Source: a bacterium M00.F.Ca.ET.205.01.1.1
Lineage (GTDB): Bacteria; Pseudomonadota; Alphaproteobacteria; Rhizobiales; Rhizobiaceae
Direction: 5' to 3'
NCBI GenBank assembly: GCA_004791255.1
Contig: SRUQ01000003.1
Coordinates: 458,623-522,622, forward strand
DNA: 64,000 bases
A program made the translations under genes and the position numbers. This document shows positions 35,591-46,829 of this stretch, one piece after another (within the stretch, counting starts at the first letter, position 1; each line of letters starts with the position of its first letter). The notes under the pieces were generated by a model, which worked only from the letters and a program-made list of their open reading frames with translations, had not been told where the DNA came from and did no database searches.

Positions 35591-36772
35591 ATGACTGGCA
35601 CGACCGCGTTCGAGACCCGATACGGCTTTCGCCGCAACGAGGTGCTGCTGAGCAACTGGCGCCTGAATCCGTTCAACCGCTGGTCGTTCCAGAATCTCAG
35701 CGAACTGGTGCCGACCGCGCGCGTGACGGCCGAACCGGCCGGTGTCGAGGCGCCGATGCTGGAACTGGGCGGCCTGCTCGAGGAAGAGGTTTCGGTTGGC
35801 AGTGCGCCGGAGACGGTGGCCGAATTCCTGGCGCGCTCCAGCACCGACGCGCTGACGGTGATGAAGGGCGGCAAGGTGATCGGCGACTGGTTCGCGCCGC
35901 ATATGGATTTCGGCGCGCGTCACATCATCTTCTCGATCAGCAAGTCGGTGACCGCCATCATCGCCGGCATACTGGACGGCGAGGGCGCGTTCGATCCGCA
36001 AGCGCCGGTGACGCATTACATTCCCGAAGCCAAGGGCTCGGCCTATGGCGACGCCACCGTTCGGCATGTGCTCGACATGAGCGTCAGCCTCGACTTCGAG
36101 GAGGCCTATCTCGACCCGGAAAGCGCTTTCGCCCGCTATCGCCGGGCGACGCTGTGGAATCCCGGCGGCGGCACCGAAAGCCTGCGCGAGTTCATCCTGA
36201 CCCTGCAGCGGCTGGCCGAGCCGCACGGCGAGACCTTCCGCTACCGTTCGCCGAATTCCGACCTGCTCGGCCTGCTTTTGGAGCGCGCTTCCGGGCAGCG
36301 TTTCGCCGATTTGATGCGCGAGAAGCTGTGGCTGCCGCTCGGTGCGGTCAGCGAGGCCTCGATCGGCGTCGACATGGAAGGCACCGCGCGCACCGCCGGC
36401 GGCATTTCGGTGACGCCGCGCGACCTGGCGCGCATCGGCGAGATGATGCGGCAGGGCGGCACCGCCAACGGTCGCCGCATCGTTCCCGAGGCCTGGGTGC
36501 GCGACACCACGGTGACCGGCGGCAGCTCTGCTGCCTGGCAGCGCGGCTCGATGCTGCCGCTGTTCCCGAAGGGCCGCTACCGCAACAAATGGTACCAGAC
36601 CGGTTTCGACAATGGCGCCTATTGCGGCATCGGCATCCATGGCCAGTGGCTCTATGTCGACCCGAGAACGGAAGTGGTCATCGCCAAGATGTCGTCGCAG
36701 CCTGAGCCGGTGGACGACCCGCTGGACATCGAGATCGTGGCATTCTTCGAGGCGCTGAGCCGGATGGTCTGA
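35591..36772 (+). CDS. Beta-lactamase-fold serine hydrolase 2
   Basis: A 393-residue paralogue of the preceding hydrolase, with SxxK as SISK ([12 protein letters not shown]) and the second motif FRYRSPNSD. Both share the start pattern [18 protein letters not shown] / RPPWNRWAFQHIREFLPTA, so a tandem duplication is likely. ATG at 35591 has GGAAGGA upstream; a longer open frame from 35408 overlaps gene 1 and is rejected. No signal peptide. The function is unknown; the neighbouring importer suggests a nitrogen compound. Confidence 0.9.
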   Translation: MTGTTAFETRYGFRRNEVLLSNWRLNPFNRWSFQNLSELVPTARVTAEPAGVEAPMLELGGLLEEEVSVGSAPETVAEFLARSSTDALTVMKGGKVIGDWFAPHMDFGARHIIFSISKSVTAIIAGILDGEGAFDPQAPVTHYIPEAKGSAYGDATVRHVLDMSVSLDFEEAYLDPESAFARYRRATLWNPGGGTESLREFILTLQRLAEPHGETFRYRSPNSDLLGLLLERASGQRFADLMREKLWLPLGAVSEASIGVDMEGTARTAGGISVTPRDLARIGEMMRQGGTANGRRIVPEAWVRDTTVTGGSSAAWQRGSMLPLFPKGRYRNKWYQTGFDNGAYCGIGIHGQWLYVDPRTEVVIAKMSSQPEPVDDPLDIEIVAFFEALSRMV

Positions 36773-36896
36773 TCCCGCCGGGCGGCTTCAGCGCTCGCTT
36801 TCCTGTGGACCTAATCCGCCGGTGAAAAGGCGGTGGTTGGCGAATTTGAGGTCTGCGCCTATGGTCGCCGCTCTTTTCGAAGAGAGCAGGAACGAC

Positions 36897-39221
36897 ATGG
36901 CATCTGATATCAAGCGCATCGCAGCCATCATCGCGGCCGAGATCGCGGCGCGGCCGGAACAGGCCGCGGCGGCGATCGGACTGCTCGACGAGGGCGCGAC
37001 GGTGCCGTTCGTGGCGCGCTACCGTAAGGAAGTGACCGGCGGGCTTGACGACACGCAGTTGCGCGACCTTGCCGAGCGGCTTGCCTATCTGCGCGAACTC
37101 GATGCGCGGCGCGACACCATCCTTGGCTCGATCCGTGAGCAGGGCAAGCTGACCGAAGATCTGGAAGCCAAGATCGTGGCAGCGGCCACCAAGGCGGAGC
37201 TCGAAGACATCTATCTGCCTTACAAGCCGAAGCGCCGGACCAAGGCAGAGATCGCCCGCGAACGGGGGCTGGGACCTTTGGCGGAGGCCATTCTCGCCAA
37301 TCGCGCGTTGGTGCCCGCCGAACTGGCGCTGGCCTATGTCAGTGAGGACGTGGCCGACACGAAGGCGGCGCTTGAGGGCGCGCGCGACATACTGTCTGAG
37401 CAATTCGCCGAAAATGCCGATCTGGTCGGCAAGCTGCGGTCCTACATGAAGGACCGCGCCTTCCTGCGCGCCAGGGTGGTGGACGGCAAACAGGAGGCGG
37501 GCGCGAAATTCTCCGACTATTTCGACCATGTCGAGCGCTGGGCCACGGCGCCAAGCCATCGTGCGCTCGCCATGCTGCGTGGCCGCAACGAGGAAGTGCT
37601 GTCGCTCGACATCGAGGTCGATGCGGATGACAGCTCGCCGGTGAAGCCGGTCGAACGCATGGTCGCCAACGCCTATGCGATCGGCGCCACGCTGCCCGGC
37701 GACCGCTGGCTGATGGAGGTGGCGGGCTGGACCTGGCGCATAAAGCTGTCGCTGCACCTGACGCTCGATCTAATGCGCGATTTGCGCGAACGGGCCGAGG
37801 ACGAGGCGATCCATGTCTTTGCCCGCAACCTCAAGGATTTGCTGCTCGCCGCGCCTGCCGGCTCGCGCGCCACGATGGGGCTCGATCCCGGCATCCGCAC
37901 CGGGGTCAAAGTGGCGGTGGTCGATGGAACGGGCAAGGTGCTGACGACGACGACCGTCTATCCATTCCCGCCGAGGAACGATGTGCGCGGCACGCAGGCC
38001 GAGCTTGCCGCGCTGATCCGCCAGCACAAGGTGGAGCTGATTTCGATCGGCAACGGCACCGGCAGCCGCGAAACGGAAAAGCTGGTGGCCGACATGTTGG
38101 CCGATATGCCAGCTGGTTCAGGCCCGAAGCCGCTGAAAGTGATCGTCAGCGAGGCGGGCGCTTCGGTCTATTCGGCTTCCGCGACGGCTGCAGCGGAATT
38201 TCCGGGCCTCGACGTGTCGCTGCGCGGCGCGGTGTCGATTGCGCGGCGGCTGCAGGATCCGCTGGCCGAACTGGTCAAGATCGAGCCGAAATCGATCGGC
38301 GTCGGCCAGTACCAGCACGATGTCGACCAGTACCGGCTCGGCCGCTCGCTGGAAGCGGTGGTCGAGGACGCGGTCAACGCGGTTGGCGTCGATCTCAACA
38401 CAGCTTCGGCGCCGCTGCTGGCGCGGGTCTCGGGATTGGGTGCTTCGCTTGCCGACGCCATCGTCGCGCATCGCGACGCGACCGGACCGTTCGCCAGCCG
38501 CAAGGACCTGTTGAAAGTGTCTCGGCTTGGACCGCGTGCGTTCGAGCAATGCGCCGGCTTTCTGCGCATCGCCAATGGCAGTGAGCCGCTTGACGCTTCG
38601 TCGGTGCATCCGGAAGCCTATGGCGTGGCGAAGAAGATCGTCGCCGCCTGCGGCCGCGACGTGCGCGCGCTGATGGGCGACAGTGCCGCGCTGAAGGCGC
38701 TCGATCCGCGCGTCTTCGTCGACGAGCGTTTCGGCCTGCCGACGGTGCGCGATATTCTGGCGGAACTGGAAAAGCCCGGCCGCGATCCGCGTCCCGGCTT
38801 CAAGACCGCGACCTTCGCCGACGGCATCGACGACATCAAGGATCTGAAGCCCGGCATGCTGCTCGAAGGTACGGTGACCAATGTCGCCGCCTTTGGCGCC
38901 TTCGTCGACATCGGCGTCCACCAGGACGGGTTGGTGCATGTCTCGCAGCTTGCCGACCGCTTCATCAAGGACGCGCATGAGGTGGTAAAGGCCGGCGACG
39001 TGGTCAAGGTGCGCGTCGTCGACGTCGACATCAAACGCAAGCGCATCGGGCTTTCCATGCGCAAGGATGGTGGCGAGGGCAGCGCTTCGAGAAGCGGACC
39101 GCGCGATAATGGCAGCGGCAAGCCGGCGCCGCGTTCGCCGGCGCCGCAGCGCCAGCCGGAGCGGCCGGCCCAGCAGAGCGCCTTCGGCGCCGCGCTGGCG
39201 GATGCGCTGAAGCGGAAGTAG
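36897..39221 (+). CDS. tex: Tex RNA-binding transcription accessory protein
   Basis: Tex is a conserved cytoplasmic nucleic-acid-binding protein. From ATG at 36897 (CAGGAA upstream) it has 774 residues, the usual length. Visible parts: the N-terminal helical region with [14 protein letters not shown], a YqgF/RuvC-like domain with [15 protein letters not shown], helix-hairpin-helix segments ([20 protein letters not shown]), and a C-terminal S1 domain ([20 protein letters not shown]). The tail after the S1 domain is Pro/Ser-rich. An upstream start at 36822 is not needed. Confidence 0.97.
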   Translation: MASDIKRIAAIIAAEIAARPEQAAAAIGLLDEGATVPFVARYRKEVTGGLDDTQLRDLAERLAYLRELDARRDTILGSIREQGKLTEDLEAKIVAAATKAELEDIYLPYKPKRRTKAEIARERGLGPLAEAILANRALVPAELALAYVSEDVADTKAALEGARDILSEQFAENADLVGKLRSYMKDRAFLRARVVDGKQEAGAKFSDYFDHVERWATAPSHRALAMLRGRNEEVLSLDIEVDADDSSPVKPVERMVANAYAIGATLPGDRWLMEVAGWTWRIKLSLHLTLDLMRDLRERAEDEAIHVFARNLKDLLLAAPAGSRATMGLDPGIRTGVKVAVVDGTGKVLTTTTVYPFPPRNDVRGTQAELAALIRQHKVELISIGNGTGSRETEKLVADMLADMPAGSGPKPLKVIVSEAGASVYSASATAAAEFPGLDVSLRGAVSIARRLQDPLAELVKIEPKSIGVGQYQHDVDQYRLGRSLEAVVEDAVNAVGVDLNTASAPLLARVSGLGASLADAIVAHRDATGPFASRKDLLKVSRLGPRAFEQCAGFLRIANGSEPLDASSVHPEAYGVAKKIVAACGRDVRALMGDSAALKALDPRVFVDERFGLPTVRDILAELEKPGRDPRPGFKTATFADGIDDIKDLKPGMLLEGTVTNVAAFGAFVDIGVHQDGLVHVSQLADRFIKDAHEVVKAGDVVKVRVVDVDIKRKRIGLSMRKDGGEGSASRSGPRDNGSGKPAPRSPAPQRQPERPAQQSAFGAALADALKRK

Positions 39222-40133
39222 CTACCACGCCAGAAAGGCGGGCTCCTTCTCAACCTGGCCCATCAGCCAGTCGCGAAAAGTGGCGACGGGCGGGTGGCCG
39301 CGCTTGTCGTGCGGCACCACGAAGTAATAGGCGCTGCGGCTCTGCATCGGCAGACCGGGTGCGGCCACCAACTGGCCGCGCTGCAATTCTCCGGCGATCA
39401 GGATTTCTGGCAGCAGCGCCACGCCGAGCCCCGCCATGCAGGCCTGTGCGACGGTGCCGAATTGCTCGAACTGCATGCCGGGTCCGGTCGGCGCGCTGAG
39501 CCCTTGCGCTTCGAACCATTCGCTCCAGGCGCCGGGGCGTGTCGCCATGTGCAACAGCGGCAGGCGGCCGATATCGGCTGAAGTCGCGACCTTTCGCGCC
39601 GCCAGGAATTCAGGCGCCGCGACGGGAGTGACCGTCTCGCGCATCAAAAGCGTGCAATCCGCGTCCGGCCAATCGGGCATGCCATGATGGATCGCGGCGT
39701 CGAGCCGCTCGCGGGCGAAATCGAAACGGCCGATGCGGGTGGCGAAATTGATGGTGATGTCTGGATTGCGGGCGACGAAATCCGGGATCAGCGGCATCAG
39801 CCAGCGCGTCCCGAAGGTCGGGAGTATCGCAAGGTTCAGCACGCCACTATGTCGATTGCTCATCAATCCGAGCGCGGCATCGCGCAGTTGGCCAAGCGCC
39901 GAGCGAACCGCTTCGGCATAGATTTCGCCTGATGCCGACAGCCGCACATTACGGCTGTCGCGCTCGAACAGGCGACGCCCGAATTGTTCCTCCAGAAGGC
40001 TGATCTGCCGGCTGATGGCGCCCTGGGTGAGATCGAGTTCGCGCGCGGCGGCGGTGAAGGAGCCGAGACGCGCCACCGCTTCGAAGGCGGCGAGGGCGCT
40101 GGTGTTGGGCAGAAGGCGGCGCTGGACGTTCAT
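39222..40133 (-). CDS. LysR-family regulator divergent from gcdH
   Basis: A 303-residue LysR-type regulator with the N-terminal helix-turn-helix (AFEAVARLGSFTAAARELDL then TQGAISRQISLLEE) and a ligand-binding C-terminal domain close to the GcvA subgroup. It is read away from gcdH across a 105 bp gap with a dyad that fits a LysR box. A role like GcdR, which controls glutaryl-CoA dehydrogenase in Pseudomonas, is likely by position. Its stop abuts the tex stop. Confidence 0.92.
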   Translation of the reverse strand: MNVQRRLLPNTSALAAFEAVARLGSFTAAARELDLTQGAISRQISLLEEQFGRRLFERDSRNVRLSASGEIYAEAVRSALGQLRDAALGLMSNRHSGVLNLAILPTFGTRWLMPLIPDFVARNPDITINFATRIGRFDFARERLDAAIHHGMPDWPDADCTLLMRETVTPVAAPEFLAARKVATSADIGRLPLLHMATRPGAWSEWFEAQGLSAPTGPGMQFEQFGTVAQACMAGLGVALLPEILIAGELQRGQLVAAPGLPMQSRSAYYFVVPHDKRGHPPVATFRDWLMGQVEKEPAFLAW

Positions 40134-40151
40134 GATCCATTACTACAGCTC

Positions 40152-40169
40152 ATTGATCCGTGATGCAAT
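40152..40169. promoter_or_regulatory. LysR-type binding site candidate
   Basis: ATTG-N10-CAAT (40152-40169) contains the T-N11-A core expected for LysR-type regulators. It is centred between the divergent LysR and gcdH genes, with a second ATGATCC half-like copy at the LysR start. Confidence 0.45.
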
Positions 40170-40238
40170 TTTGTTTGATTTTTTCCAAGCGGAGGCCGAT
40201 AAGCCGAGCAATCCAAGAATTTTTGCCGGGAGTTGGTC

Positions 40239-41435
40239 ATGGCCGCCGATAAGAACGCCTTCGTCTGGAACGATCCTTTCCTGATCGAGGATCAGCTGTC
40301 CGAGGACGAGCGCATGGTGCGCGATGGCGCCGCAGCCTTTGCCGCCGACAAGCTCGCGCCGCGCATCGAGGAGGCTTATCTCGAGGAGAAGACCGACGCC
40401 GGGATTTTCCGCGAGATGGGCGAGGCCGGCCTGCTCGGCATCACCATCCCTGAGGAATATGGCGGCCTCGGCGCCAACTATGTCACTTACGGGCTGGTGG
40501 CGCGGGAGGTCGAGCGTGTCGACTCAGGCTATCGCTCGATGATGTCGGTGCAGTCGTCGCTGGTCATGTACCCCATCCATGCCTATGGCTCGGAGGCGCA
40601 GCGCAAGAAATACCTGCCGAAGCTGGCCTCCGGCGAATGGATCGGTTGTTTCGGCCTGACCGAGCCGGATGCCGGCTCCGACCCTGGCGGCATGAAGACG
40701 CGGGCCGAGAAGACGGCAAACGGCTACAGGCTTTCCGGTTCGAAAATGTGGATCTCCAACGCGCCGATCGCCGACGTTTTCGTCGTCTGGGCGAAGTTGA
40801 AGGGCGAGAACGGCAAGGACGAGATCCGCGGTTTCGTGCTGGAAAAGGGCATGAAGGGGCTGTCGGCGCCGAAGATTGGCGGGAAACTCAGCCTTCGCGC
40901 GTCGATCACCGGCGAGGTGGTGATGGAGGGCGTCGAGGTCGGTGAAGATGCGCTGCTGCCCAATGTCTCGGGCCTGAAGGGCCCGTTCGGCTGCCTCAAC
41001 AGGGCACGCTACGGCATTTCCTGGGGCGCGATGGGTGCGGCGGAAGATTGCTGGCACCGCGCCCGGCAATACGGCCTCGACCGCAAGCAGTTCGGCAAGC
41101 CGCTGGCCGGTACGCAGCTTTACCAGAAGAAGCTCGCCGACATGCAGACCGAGATCGCGCTCGCCCTGCAAGGGTCGCTGCGTGTCGGGCGGCTGCTCGA
41201 CGAGGGCAAGATGGCGCCGGAAATGATCTCGATCGTCAAGCGCAACAATTGCGGCAAGGCGCTCGACATCGCCCGCCAGGCCCGCGACATGCATGGCGGC
41301 AACGGCATCCAGATCGGTTATCACGTCATGCGCCATGCGCAGAACCTGGAGACGGTCAACACCTATGAAGGCACGCATGACGTCCACGCGCTGATCCTGG
41401 GACGGGCGCAGACCGGGCTGCAGGCGTTCTTCTAG
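40239..41435 (+). CDS. gcdH: Glutaryl-CoA dehydrogenase
   Basis: An FAD-dependent acyl-CoA dehydrogenase that converts glutaryl-CoA to crotonyl-CoA in lysine, hydroxylysine and tryptophan breakdown. The 398-residue protein has the family motifs [20 protein letters not shown] and [17 protein letters not shown], and the catalytic Glu lies in [16 protein letters not shown]. These residues and the length separate it from fatty-acid acyl-CoA dehydrogenases. ATG at 40239 has GGGAG six bases upstream; a GTG two codons earlier is possible. Confidence 0.95.
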   Translation: MAADKNAFVWNDPFLIEDQLSEDERMVRDGAAAFAADKLAPRIEEAYLEEKTDAGIFREMGEAGLLGITIPEEYGGLGANYVTYGLVAREVERVDSGYRSMMSVQSSLVMYPIHAYGSEAQRKKYLPKLASGEWIGCFGLTEPDAGSDPGGMKTRAEKTANGYRLSGSKMWISNAPIADVFVVWAKLKGENGKDEIRGFVLEKGMKGLSAPKIGGKLSLRASITGEVVMEGVEVGEDALLPNVSGLKGPFGCLNRARYGISWGAMGAAEDCWHRARQYGLDRKQFGKPLAGTQLYQKKLADMQTEIALALQGSLRVGRLLDEGKMAPEMISIVKRNNCGKALDIARQARDMHGGNGIQIGYHVMRHAQNLETVNTYEGTHDVHALILGRAQTGLQAFF

Positions 41436-41443
41436 CGCCGGAA

Positions 41444-42961
41444 TTAGTCCGGAAGACCGGCCTTGCGGAAGCCGTCGACGAAATGCGCGAGCGTGGCTTC
41501 GTCACGGAACGGCTCAGTCCAGACCCAGTGGCTGGTGGTGAAGTGCGGGTTGGAGACGAGAAACATTTCGACCTCCGCACGCGCCTCGTCGAGCCGGCCG
41601 AGCTGGGCCAGGCTTGCCGCGAGGAAACGCCGCGAGCTTGTGCGATAGGTCTCGTCGCGGCGTAGCGTCTCGATCGCGGCTTCGTAGTCGCGTGCCGCGT
41701 ATTGCGCCTGACCGAGCGTCAAAAAGTACCAGCTGACCGGAAACGGGTTCAGCCGGAAGGCCTTGCGAATGTGCTCAAGGGCCTCGTCGATCCGCCCGGC
41801 CAGGACCTCGATGTCGGATATTGTCGCCCAGATATCGGCTTCGTTGGGATCGAGTTCGATCGCCCTGGCGAATTCCGCTTCCGCCTCGGCGAAACTGCGC
41901 TCATAGGCGAGCAGATTGGCGAGTACCCAACGGCAGCCGGCATCGTTGGGATCGATCGAGACAGCCTTGCGCGCCAGGTCCAGCGCCACGCTGCGATTCT
42001 GCTCGACAGGCTCGCCCCAATGCACCCATCCCATCCAGTGGTTCATGGCAAGCCAGCGATAGGCCTCGGCGTAGTCCGGATCGAGCGCAATCGCCCGCGT
42101 CAGCATCAGATGCGCCTCGCGCGCCGTCTGCGGCGAATCGTCGATCAGCTTGCGGGCCCGTACGCAGAGATCGTAGGCCTCGAGATTGGTGGGCCGATTG
42201 CGCGGCGGCGGCGCGCGCAGCCGGCCAAGCAACGCCTCCACGATCTTGGCCGTCACCTCGTCCTGGACGGCAAAGATATCTTCCAGGCCGCGATCGAAGC
42301 GTTCCGCCCACAGATGTTCGCCACTCAGCGCGTCGACCAGCTGGGCGTTGATGCGGACGCGGCCGGCGGCGCGCCGGGCGCTGCCCTCCAGCAGGTAGCG
42401 CACCCCAAGCTCCTCGGCGATGTCGCGCACGTCCATCGCCTTGCCTTTGTAGGCGAAGGTCGAGTTGCGGGCGATGACGAACAGGCCTGACATCCTGGAC
42501 AGGTCGGTGATCAGGTCTTCGGTCAGCCCATCGGCGAAGGATTCCTGCTCGGGATCGCTGCTGAAATTGACGAAGGGCAGCACGGCTATCGACGGTTTAT
42601 CGGGCAGCGGCAGGGGTTTTTGCTTTGCGCCGGCGAGCTCTTCGACAGGCCCGGTGAAGCGGTAGCCGACGCGCGGCACCGTGACGATCCACTCACTGCC
42701 ATCGGCGGCGGCGCCGAGCAGCTTCCTGAGCGTCGCGATCTGGACGGTGAGGTTGCCTTCCTCGACGGCCGTGCCCGGCCAAGCCGCGTCCATCAAATCG
42801 GCCTTGCCAAGGATTTCGCCGGAGCGTGCGACGAGCGCCTCAAGCAACTTCAGACCGCGATAGCCAACGGTAACGGGGATTTCGTTCCGAAGCAGCGTCC
42901 CCGCAGCGGAATCGAGCACGAACGGACCAAAGGCAAAGCGCGATCCCTGCATGAGGCGCAT
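41444..42961 (-). CDS. Winged-helix regulator with TolB-like and TPR domains
   Basis: A 505-residue protein with three parts: an OmpR/CadC-type winged-helix DNA-binding domain (residues 1-105, with WPGTAVEEGNLTVQIATLRK), a TolB-like domain at about 120-250 (SIAVLPFVNFSSDPEQESFA), and tetratricopeptide repeats to the C-terminus. Proteins of this type in rhizobia are annotated as adenylate cyclase-related or transcriptional regulators, but no cyclase catalytic domain is present here. No membrane helix separates the parts, so it is cytoplasmic. ATG at 42952 is an alternative start. Target unknown. Confidence 0.88.
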   Translation of the reverse strand: MRLMQGSRFAFGPFVLDSAAGTLLRNEIPVTVGYRGLKLLEALVARSGEILGKADLMDAAWPGTAVEEGNLTVQIATLRKLLGAAADGSEWIVTVPRVGYRFTGPVEELAGAKQKPLPLPDKPSIAVLPFVNFSSDPEQESFADGLTEDLITDLSRMSGLFVIARNSTFAYKGKAMDVRDIAEELGVRYLLEGSARRAAGRVRINAQLVDALSGEHLWAERFDRGLEDIFAVQDEVTAKIVEALLGRLRAPPPRNRPTNLEAYDLCVRARKLIDDSPQTAREAHLMLTRAIALDPDYAEAYRWLAMNHWMGWVHWGEPVEQNRSVALDLARKAVSIDPNDAGCRWVLANLLAYERSFAEAEAEFARAIELDPNEADIWATISDIEVLAGRIDEALEHIRKAFRLNPFPVSWYFLTLGQAQYAARDYEAAIETLRRDETYRTSSRRFLAASLAQLGRLDEARAEVEMFLVSNPHFTTSHWVWTEPFRDEATLAHFVDGFRKAGLPD

Positions 42962-43091
42962 CTATAGCCCGTTTGGAAGTTTTGAGAACTATTTGGCAGG
43001 GCTTAATTACGGCGCTGTCCGTATCCTGCAGAATTCAATCTCATTCAGGTCGAGGGTCCCCACGGGATCCCTGAAGCCACAGGAGGTTGTC

Positions 43092-43331
43092 ATGAACGAT
43101 AGCTGCACCCTTATATCCACTCCGCATGAGGCAACGCGGTTGGCACGGCAGGCGCCGCGTCGGCGCCTGGCGGCCCTGTTGGGCATCATCGCGACCTGGC
43201 GCGAGCAGAGGTACTTTCGCTGGGATCTCAAACGAATCTCGGAGACCAACCCGCATCTGATCGACGATATCGGCCTGACCAGACAGCAGGTCGAGGACGA
43301 GATTGCCAAGCTGCCGTTCTGGCAACGGTAG
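43092..43331 (+). CDS. DUF1127 small protein
   Basis: A 79-residue basic protein with a C-terminal DUF1127 domain (NPHLIDDIGLTRQQVEDEIA, ending KLPFWQR). ATG at 43092 is preceded by AGGAGG at the right distance; the longer open frame from 42951 is not supported. Such proteins are often stress- or phosphate-responsive and bind small RNAs or proteins in Agrobacterium-type bacteria; the role here is not known. Promoter space of 130 bp lies upstream, shared with the divergent winged-helix regulator. Confidence 0.9.
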   Translation: MNDSCTLISTPHEATRLARQAPRRRLAALLGIIATWREQRYFRWDLKRISETNPHLIDDIGLTRQQVEDEIAKLPFWQR

Positions 43332-43463
43332 GAATACCCAATTCCTCGCGCCGGCTCGGCAGGCGAATAGCCGATTAATTTAGGTGCAGCGCAACATCCC
43401 CTTGGAGAATGGCGTTGAGATGTGTCAGGGTTCGGCTGTTGAAACGCCGATTTCCGGGGCACC

Positions 43464-46400
43464 ATGGCAATTCTGGCAGCCGTCTATCACCTGACGCATT
43501 ACAAATACGACCGGCCGGTGGTGCTCGGTCCCCAGGTGATCAGGCTCCAGCCGGCGCCGCATTCGCGCACCAAGGTGCTCAGCCACTCGCTCAAGGTCGA
43601 ACCGGCGACCCATTTCGTCAATTTGCAGCAGGACCCTTACGGCAACTTCCTTGCTCGATTCGTCTTTCCCGAGCCGGTCACCGAACTGAAGATCGAGGTC
43701 GATCTCGTTGCCGATATGACGGTCTACAATCCGTTCGATTTCTTCGTCGAGCCATCGGCCGAGGCGTTTCCGTTCGATTACCCCGAAGAGATACGCGACG
43801 ATCTTGCCATTTACCGCGCGCCGGAGCCGGCCGGACCATTGCTCTCGGCGTTTCTGGCAACGATCGATCGCAGCGCGGAAAACACCGTTAATTTCCTCGT
43901 CGATCTCAACGCAAGGCTGCAGCGCGAGATTGCCTATATCGTGCGCATGGAGACCGGCGTGTTCTCGCCCGAAGAGACGCTGGCCGCGAAAAAGGGGTCG
44001 TGCCGCGATTCTAGCTGGCTGCTGGTGCAGATCCTGCGCAATCTCGGCATCGCCGCGCGCTTCGTCTCGGGTTATCTGATCCAGCTCAAGCCCGATCTGG
44101 TGGCTCTTGACGGACCGCCGGGGACCGCTGTCGATTTCACCGATCTGCACGCCTGGTGCGAGGTCTATCTTCCCGGCGCCGGCTGGATCGGCTTCGACCC
44201 GACCTCCGGCCTGCTCACCGGCGAAAGCCATGTGCCGCTGGCGGCAACGCCGCATTTCCGCAACGCGGCGCCGATTTCCGGCATGGCGAGCTTCGCCAAT
44301 GTCGAATTCGGCTTCGACATGCGGGTCGACCGGATTGCCGAGCATCCGCGCATCACCAAGCCATTCTCCGATGAAAGCTGGCAGGCGCTCGATGCGCTGG
44401 GCAATGAAGTCGATGCAGCACTTGCGGCGGGAGACGTGCGGCTGACCATGGGCGGCGAGCCGACCTTCGTCTCGATCGATGATTTCGAATCCGCCGAGTG
44501 GAACACTGCCGCCGTCGGCCCGACCAAGCGCGAAAAGGCCGATGCGCTGATCCGCAAGCTGCGCGAACGTTTCGCGCCGGGCGGCTTTCTGCATTACGGC
44601 CAGGGCAAATGGTATCCCGGCGAAAGCCTGCCGCGCTGGACCTTCTCGCTTTACTGGCGTGCCGATGGCCAGCCGGTGTGGAGCGACCCATCGCTGATCG
44701 CGCGGGAGAAAAGCTCAGCGGATATCGGCCCGAAACAGGCCGAAAGCCTGCTCACCGCGATTGCCGGCGAGCTCGGCATCGAAAAGACCATGGTCAGCGA
44801 GGCCTATGAGGATCCGGCCGAGTGGCTACTCAAGGAAGGCAAGCTGCCGGAGAATGTCGATCCGTCGAACTCCAAGCTGGAAGACCCGGAAGAACGCAGT
44901 CGCATGGCAAAGGTGTTCGAGCGCGGACTGACCAAACCATCCGGCTACGTGCTGCCGGTGCAGCGCTGGAACAGCCAGGCGTCCGAGCCGCGCTGGCGCT
45001 CCGAAAAATGGAAGACGCGGCGCGGCCGGCTGTTCCTGGTACCGGGTGATTCACCTGTGGGCTACCGTCTGCCGCTGGGCACGTTGCCCTACGTGCCGCC
45101 GGCGCAGTTCCCCTACATCGTGCCGGTCGATCCGTCGCTGCCGCGCGGCGCGCTGCCGGCGCGCGAAGCGATCTTGCCCCAGCCTGCTCCGGCAGAACTG
45201 GAAGGTGCCGACGAGATGGCGCGGCGCCAGCAGGCGGTTTCGTTCACGGCGGCGAGCGGTCAGCAGGATCGGGTCGAGCAGGAGATCACCGAGATCGGCG
45301 GCGCGGTGCGCACCGCGCTGTCGGTCGAGCCGCGCGACGGACGGCTGTGCGTGTTCATGCCGCCGGTCGAGGCGCTCGAAGACTATCTCGAACTGGTCGC
45401 CGCCGCCGAGAACGCGGCAAAGGCGATCGGCCTGCCCGTGCATATCGAGGGCTATGGCCCGCCGCACGATCCGCGCCTCAACGTCATCCGCGTCGCGCCC
45501 GATCCCGGTGTCATCGAGGTCAACATCCATCCGGCATCCAACTGGCAGGACTGCGTGGCGACAACGACTGCCATCTATGAGGAGGCGCGGCAGACGCGGC
45601 TTGGCGCCGACAAGTTCATGATCGACGGCCGCCACACCGGCACCGGCGGCGGCAACCATGTCGTGGTCGGCGGCGCGACGCCGAACGACAGTCCGTTCCT
45701 GCGCCGGCCGGACCTGTTGAAGAGCCTGGTGCTGCAATGGCAGCGGCATCCCTCGCTGTCCTATCTGTTCTCCGGCCTGTTCATCGGCCCGACCAGCCAG
45801 GCGCCTCGCTTTGATGAGGCGCGCCACGATTCGCTCTACGAGCTCGAAATCGCCATAGCGCAGGTGCCGCATCCCGAGCAGGGCGAGGCTCCCTTGCCTT
45901 GGCTGGTCGACCGGCTGTTCCGCAATTTGCTGACCGACGTCACCGGCAACACGCATCGCTCGGAAATCTGCATCGACAAGCTGTTCTCGCCCGATGGGCC
46001 GACCGGTCGGCTGGGGCTGGTCGAATTCCGCGGCTTCGAAATGCCGCCCAATGCGCGCATGTCGCTGGCGCAGCAATTGCTGGTCAGGGCGATCATTGCT
46101 CGAGCGTGGAAGAACCCGCTCGACGGCCGCTTCGTGCGCTGGGGCACCTCGCTGCATGACCGTTTCATGCTGCCGCATCATGTCTGGGCCGATTTCCTCG
46201 ACGTGCTCGACGATCTCAAGCTCAACGGTTTCGAATTCCGCCCCGAATGGTTCGATGCGCAGCTCGAGTTCCGCTTTCCGTTCTGCGGCGAGGTGCAACA
46301 TGCCGGCGTCAAGCTGGAACTGCGGCAGGCGCTGGAGCCCTGGCATGTCATGGGCGAGCAGGGCGCGATCGGCGGCACGGTGCGTTTCGTCGATTCGTCG

Positions 46401-46823
46401 GTGGAGCGGCTGCAGGTGAGGACCGAAGGTCTCAATCCGGAGCGCCACGCCATCGTCTGCAACGGCCGCATCGTGCCGATGAAAGTGACCGACAACCGTG
46501 AGGTGGCGGTGGCGGGCGTGCGCTTCAAGGCCTGGCAGCCGGCATCGGGCCTGCATCCGGCACTGCCGGTCAACACACCGCTGGTGTTCGACATCTATGA
46601 CCGCTGGTCTGGCCGGGCGGTCGGCGGCTGCGTCTACCATGTCGCGCATCCCGGCGGCCGCAACTATGACACTTTCCCGGTCAACGGCAACGAGGCGGAG
46701 GCGCGCAGGCTCGCCCGCTTCGAGCCGCGCGGTCATACGCCCTCCGGTTATGTGCTGCGCGAGGAGCAACCGGCGCAGGATTTCCCGATGACGCTTGACC
46801 TTCGCCGCCCATCCAGACTGTGA
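43464..46823 (+). CDS. Transglutaminase-DUF2126 fusion protein
   Basis: A 1119-residue two-part protein. The N-terminal part (1-300) is a transglutaminase-like peptidase with an N-terminal beta domain and the triad Cys180 ([10 protein letters not shown]), His229 (DLHAWCEVY) and Asp245 (DPTSG). The remainder, from about residue 320, is DUF2126 (COG4196), which published comparative work places in the glutamine-synthetase-like carboxylate-amine ligase superfamily. Motifs such as [28 protein letters not shown] and [15 protein letters not shown] are conserved in it. No signal peptide. It is the first gene of a three-gene set and may build or cut an unknown amide-linked product. Confidence 0.9.
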   Translation: MAILAAVYHLTHYKYDRPVVLGPQVIRLQPAPHSRTKVLSHSLKVEPATHFVNLQQDPYGNFLARFVFPEPVTELKIEVDLVADMTVYNPFDFFVEPSAEAFPFDYPEEIRDDLAIYRAPEPAGPLLSAFLATIDRSAENTVNFLVDLNARLQREIAYIVRMETGVFSPEETLAAKKGSCRDSSWLLVQILRNLGIAARFVSGYLIQLKPDLVALDGPPGTAVDFTDLHAWCEVYLPGAGWIGFDPTSGLLTGESHVPLAATPHFRNAAPISGMASFANVEFGFDMRVDRIAEHPRITKPFSDESWQALDALGNEVDAALAAGDVRLTMGGEPTFVSIDDFESAEWNTAAVGPTKREKADALIRKLRERFAPGGFLHYGQGKWYPGESLPRWTFSLYWRADGQPVWSDPSLIAREKSSADIGPKQAESLLTAIAGELGIEKTMVSEAYEDPAEWLLKEGKLPENVDPSNSKLEDPEERSRMAKVFERGLTKPSGYVLPVQRWNSQASEPRWRSEKWKTRRGRLFLVPGDSPVGYRLPLGTLPYVPPAQFPYIVPVDPSLPRGALPAREAILPQPAPAELEGADEMARRQQAVSFTAASGQQDRVEQEITEIGGAVRTALSVEPRDGRLCVFMPPVEALEDYLELVAAAENAAKAIGLPVHIEGYGPPHDPRLNVIRVAPDPGVIEVNIHPASNWQDCVATTTAIYEEARQTRLGADKFMIDGRHTGTGGGNHVVVGGATPNDSPFLRRPDLLKSLVLQWQRHPSLSYLFSGLFIGPTSQAPRFDEARHDSLYELEIAIAQVPHPEQGEAPLPWLVDRLFRNLLTDVTGNTHRSEICIDKLFSPDGPTGRLGLVEFRGFEMPPNARMSLAQQLLVRAIIARAWKNPLDGRFVRWGTSLHDRFMLPHHVWADFLDVLDDLKLNGFEFRPEWFDAQLEFRFPFCGEVQHAGVKLELRQALEPWHVMGEQGAIGGTVRFVDSSVERLQVRTEGLNPERHAIVCNGRIVPMKVTDNREVAVAGVRFKAWQPASGLHPALPVNTPLVFDIYDRWSGRAVGGCVYHVAHPGGRNYDTFPVNGNEAEARRLARFEPRGHTPSGYVLREEQPAQDFPMTLDLRRPSRL

Positions 46824-46829
46824 TTGGAC

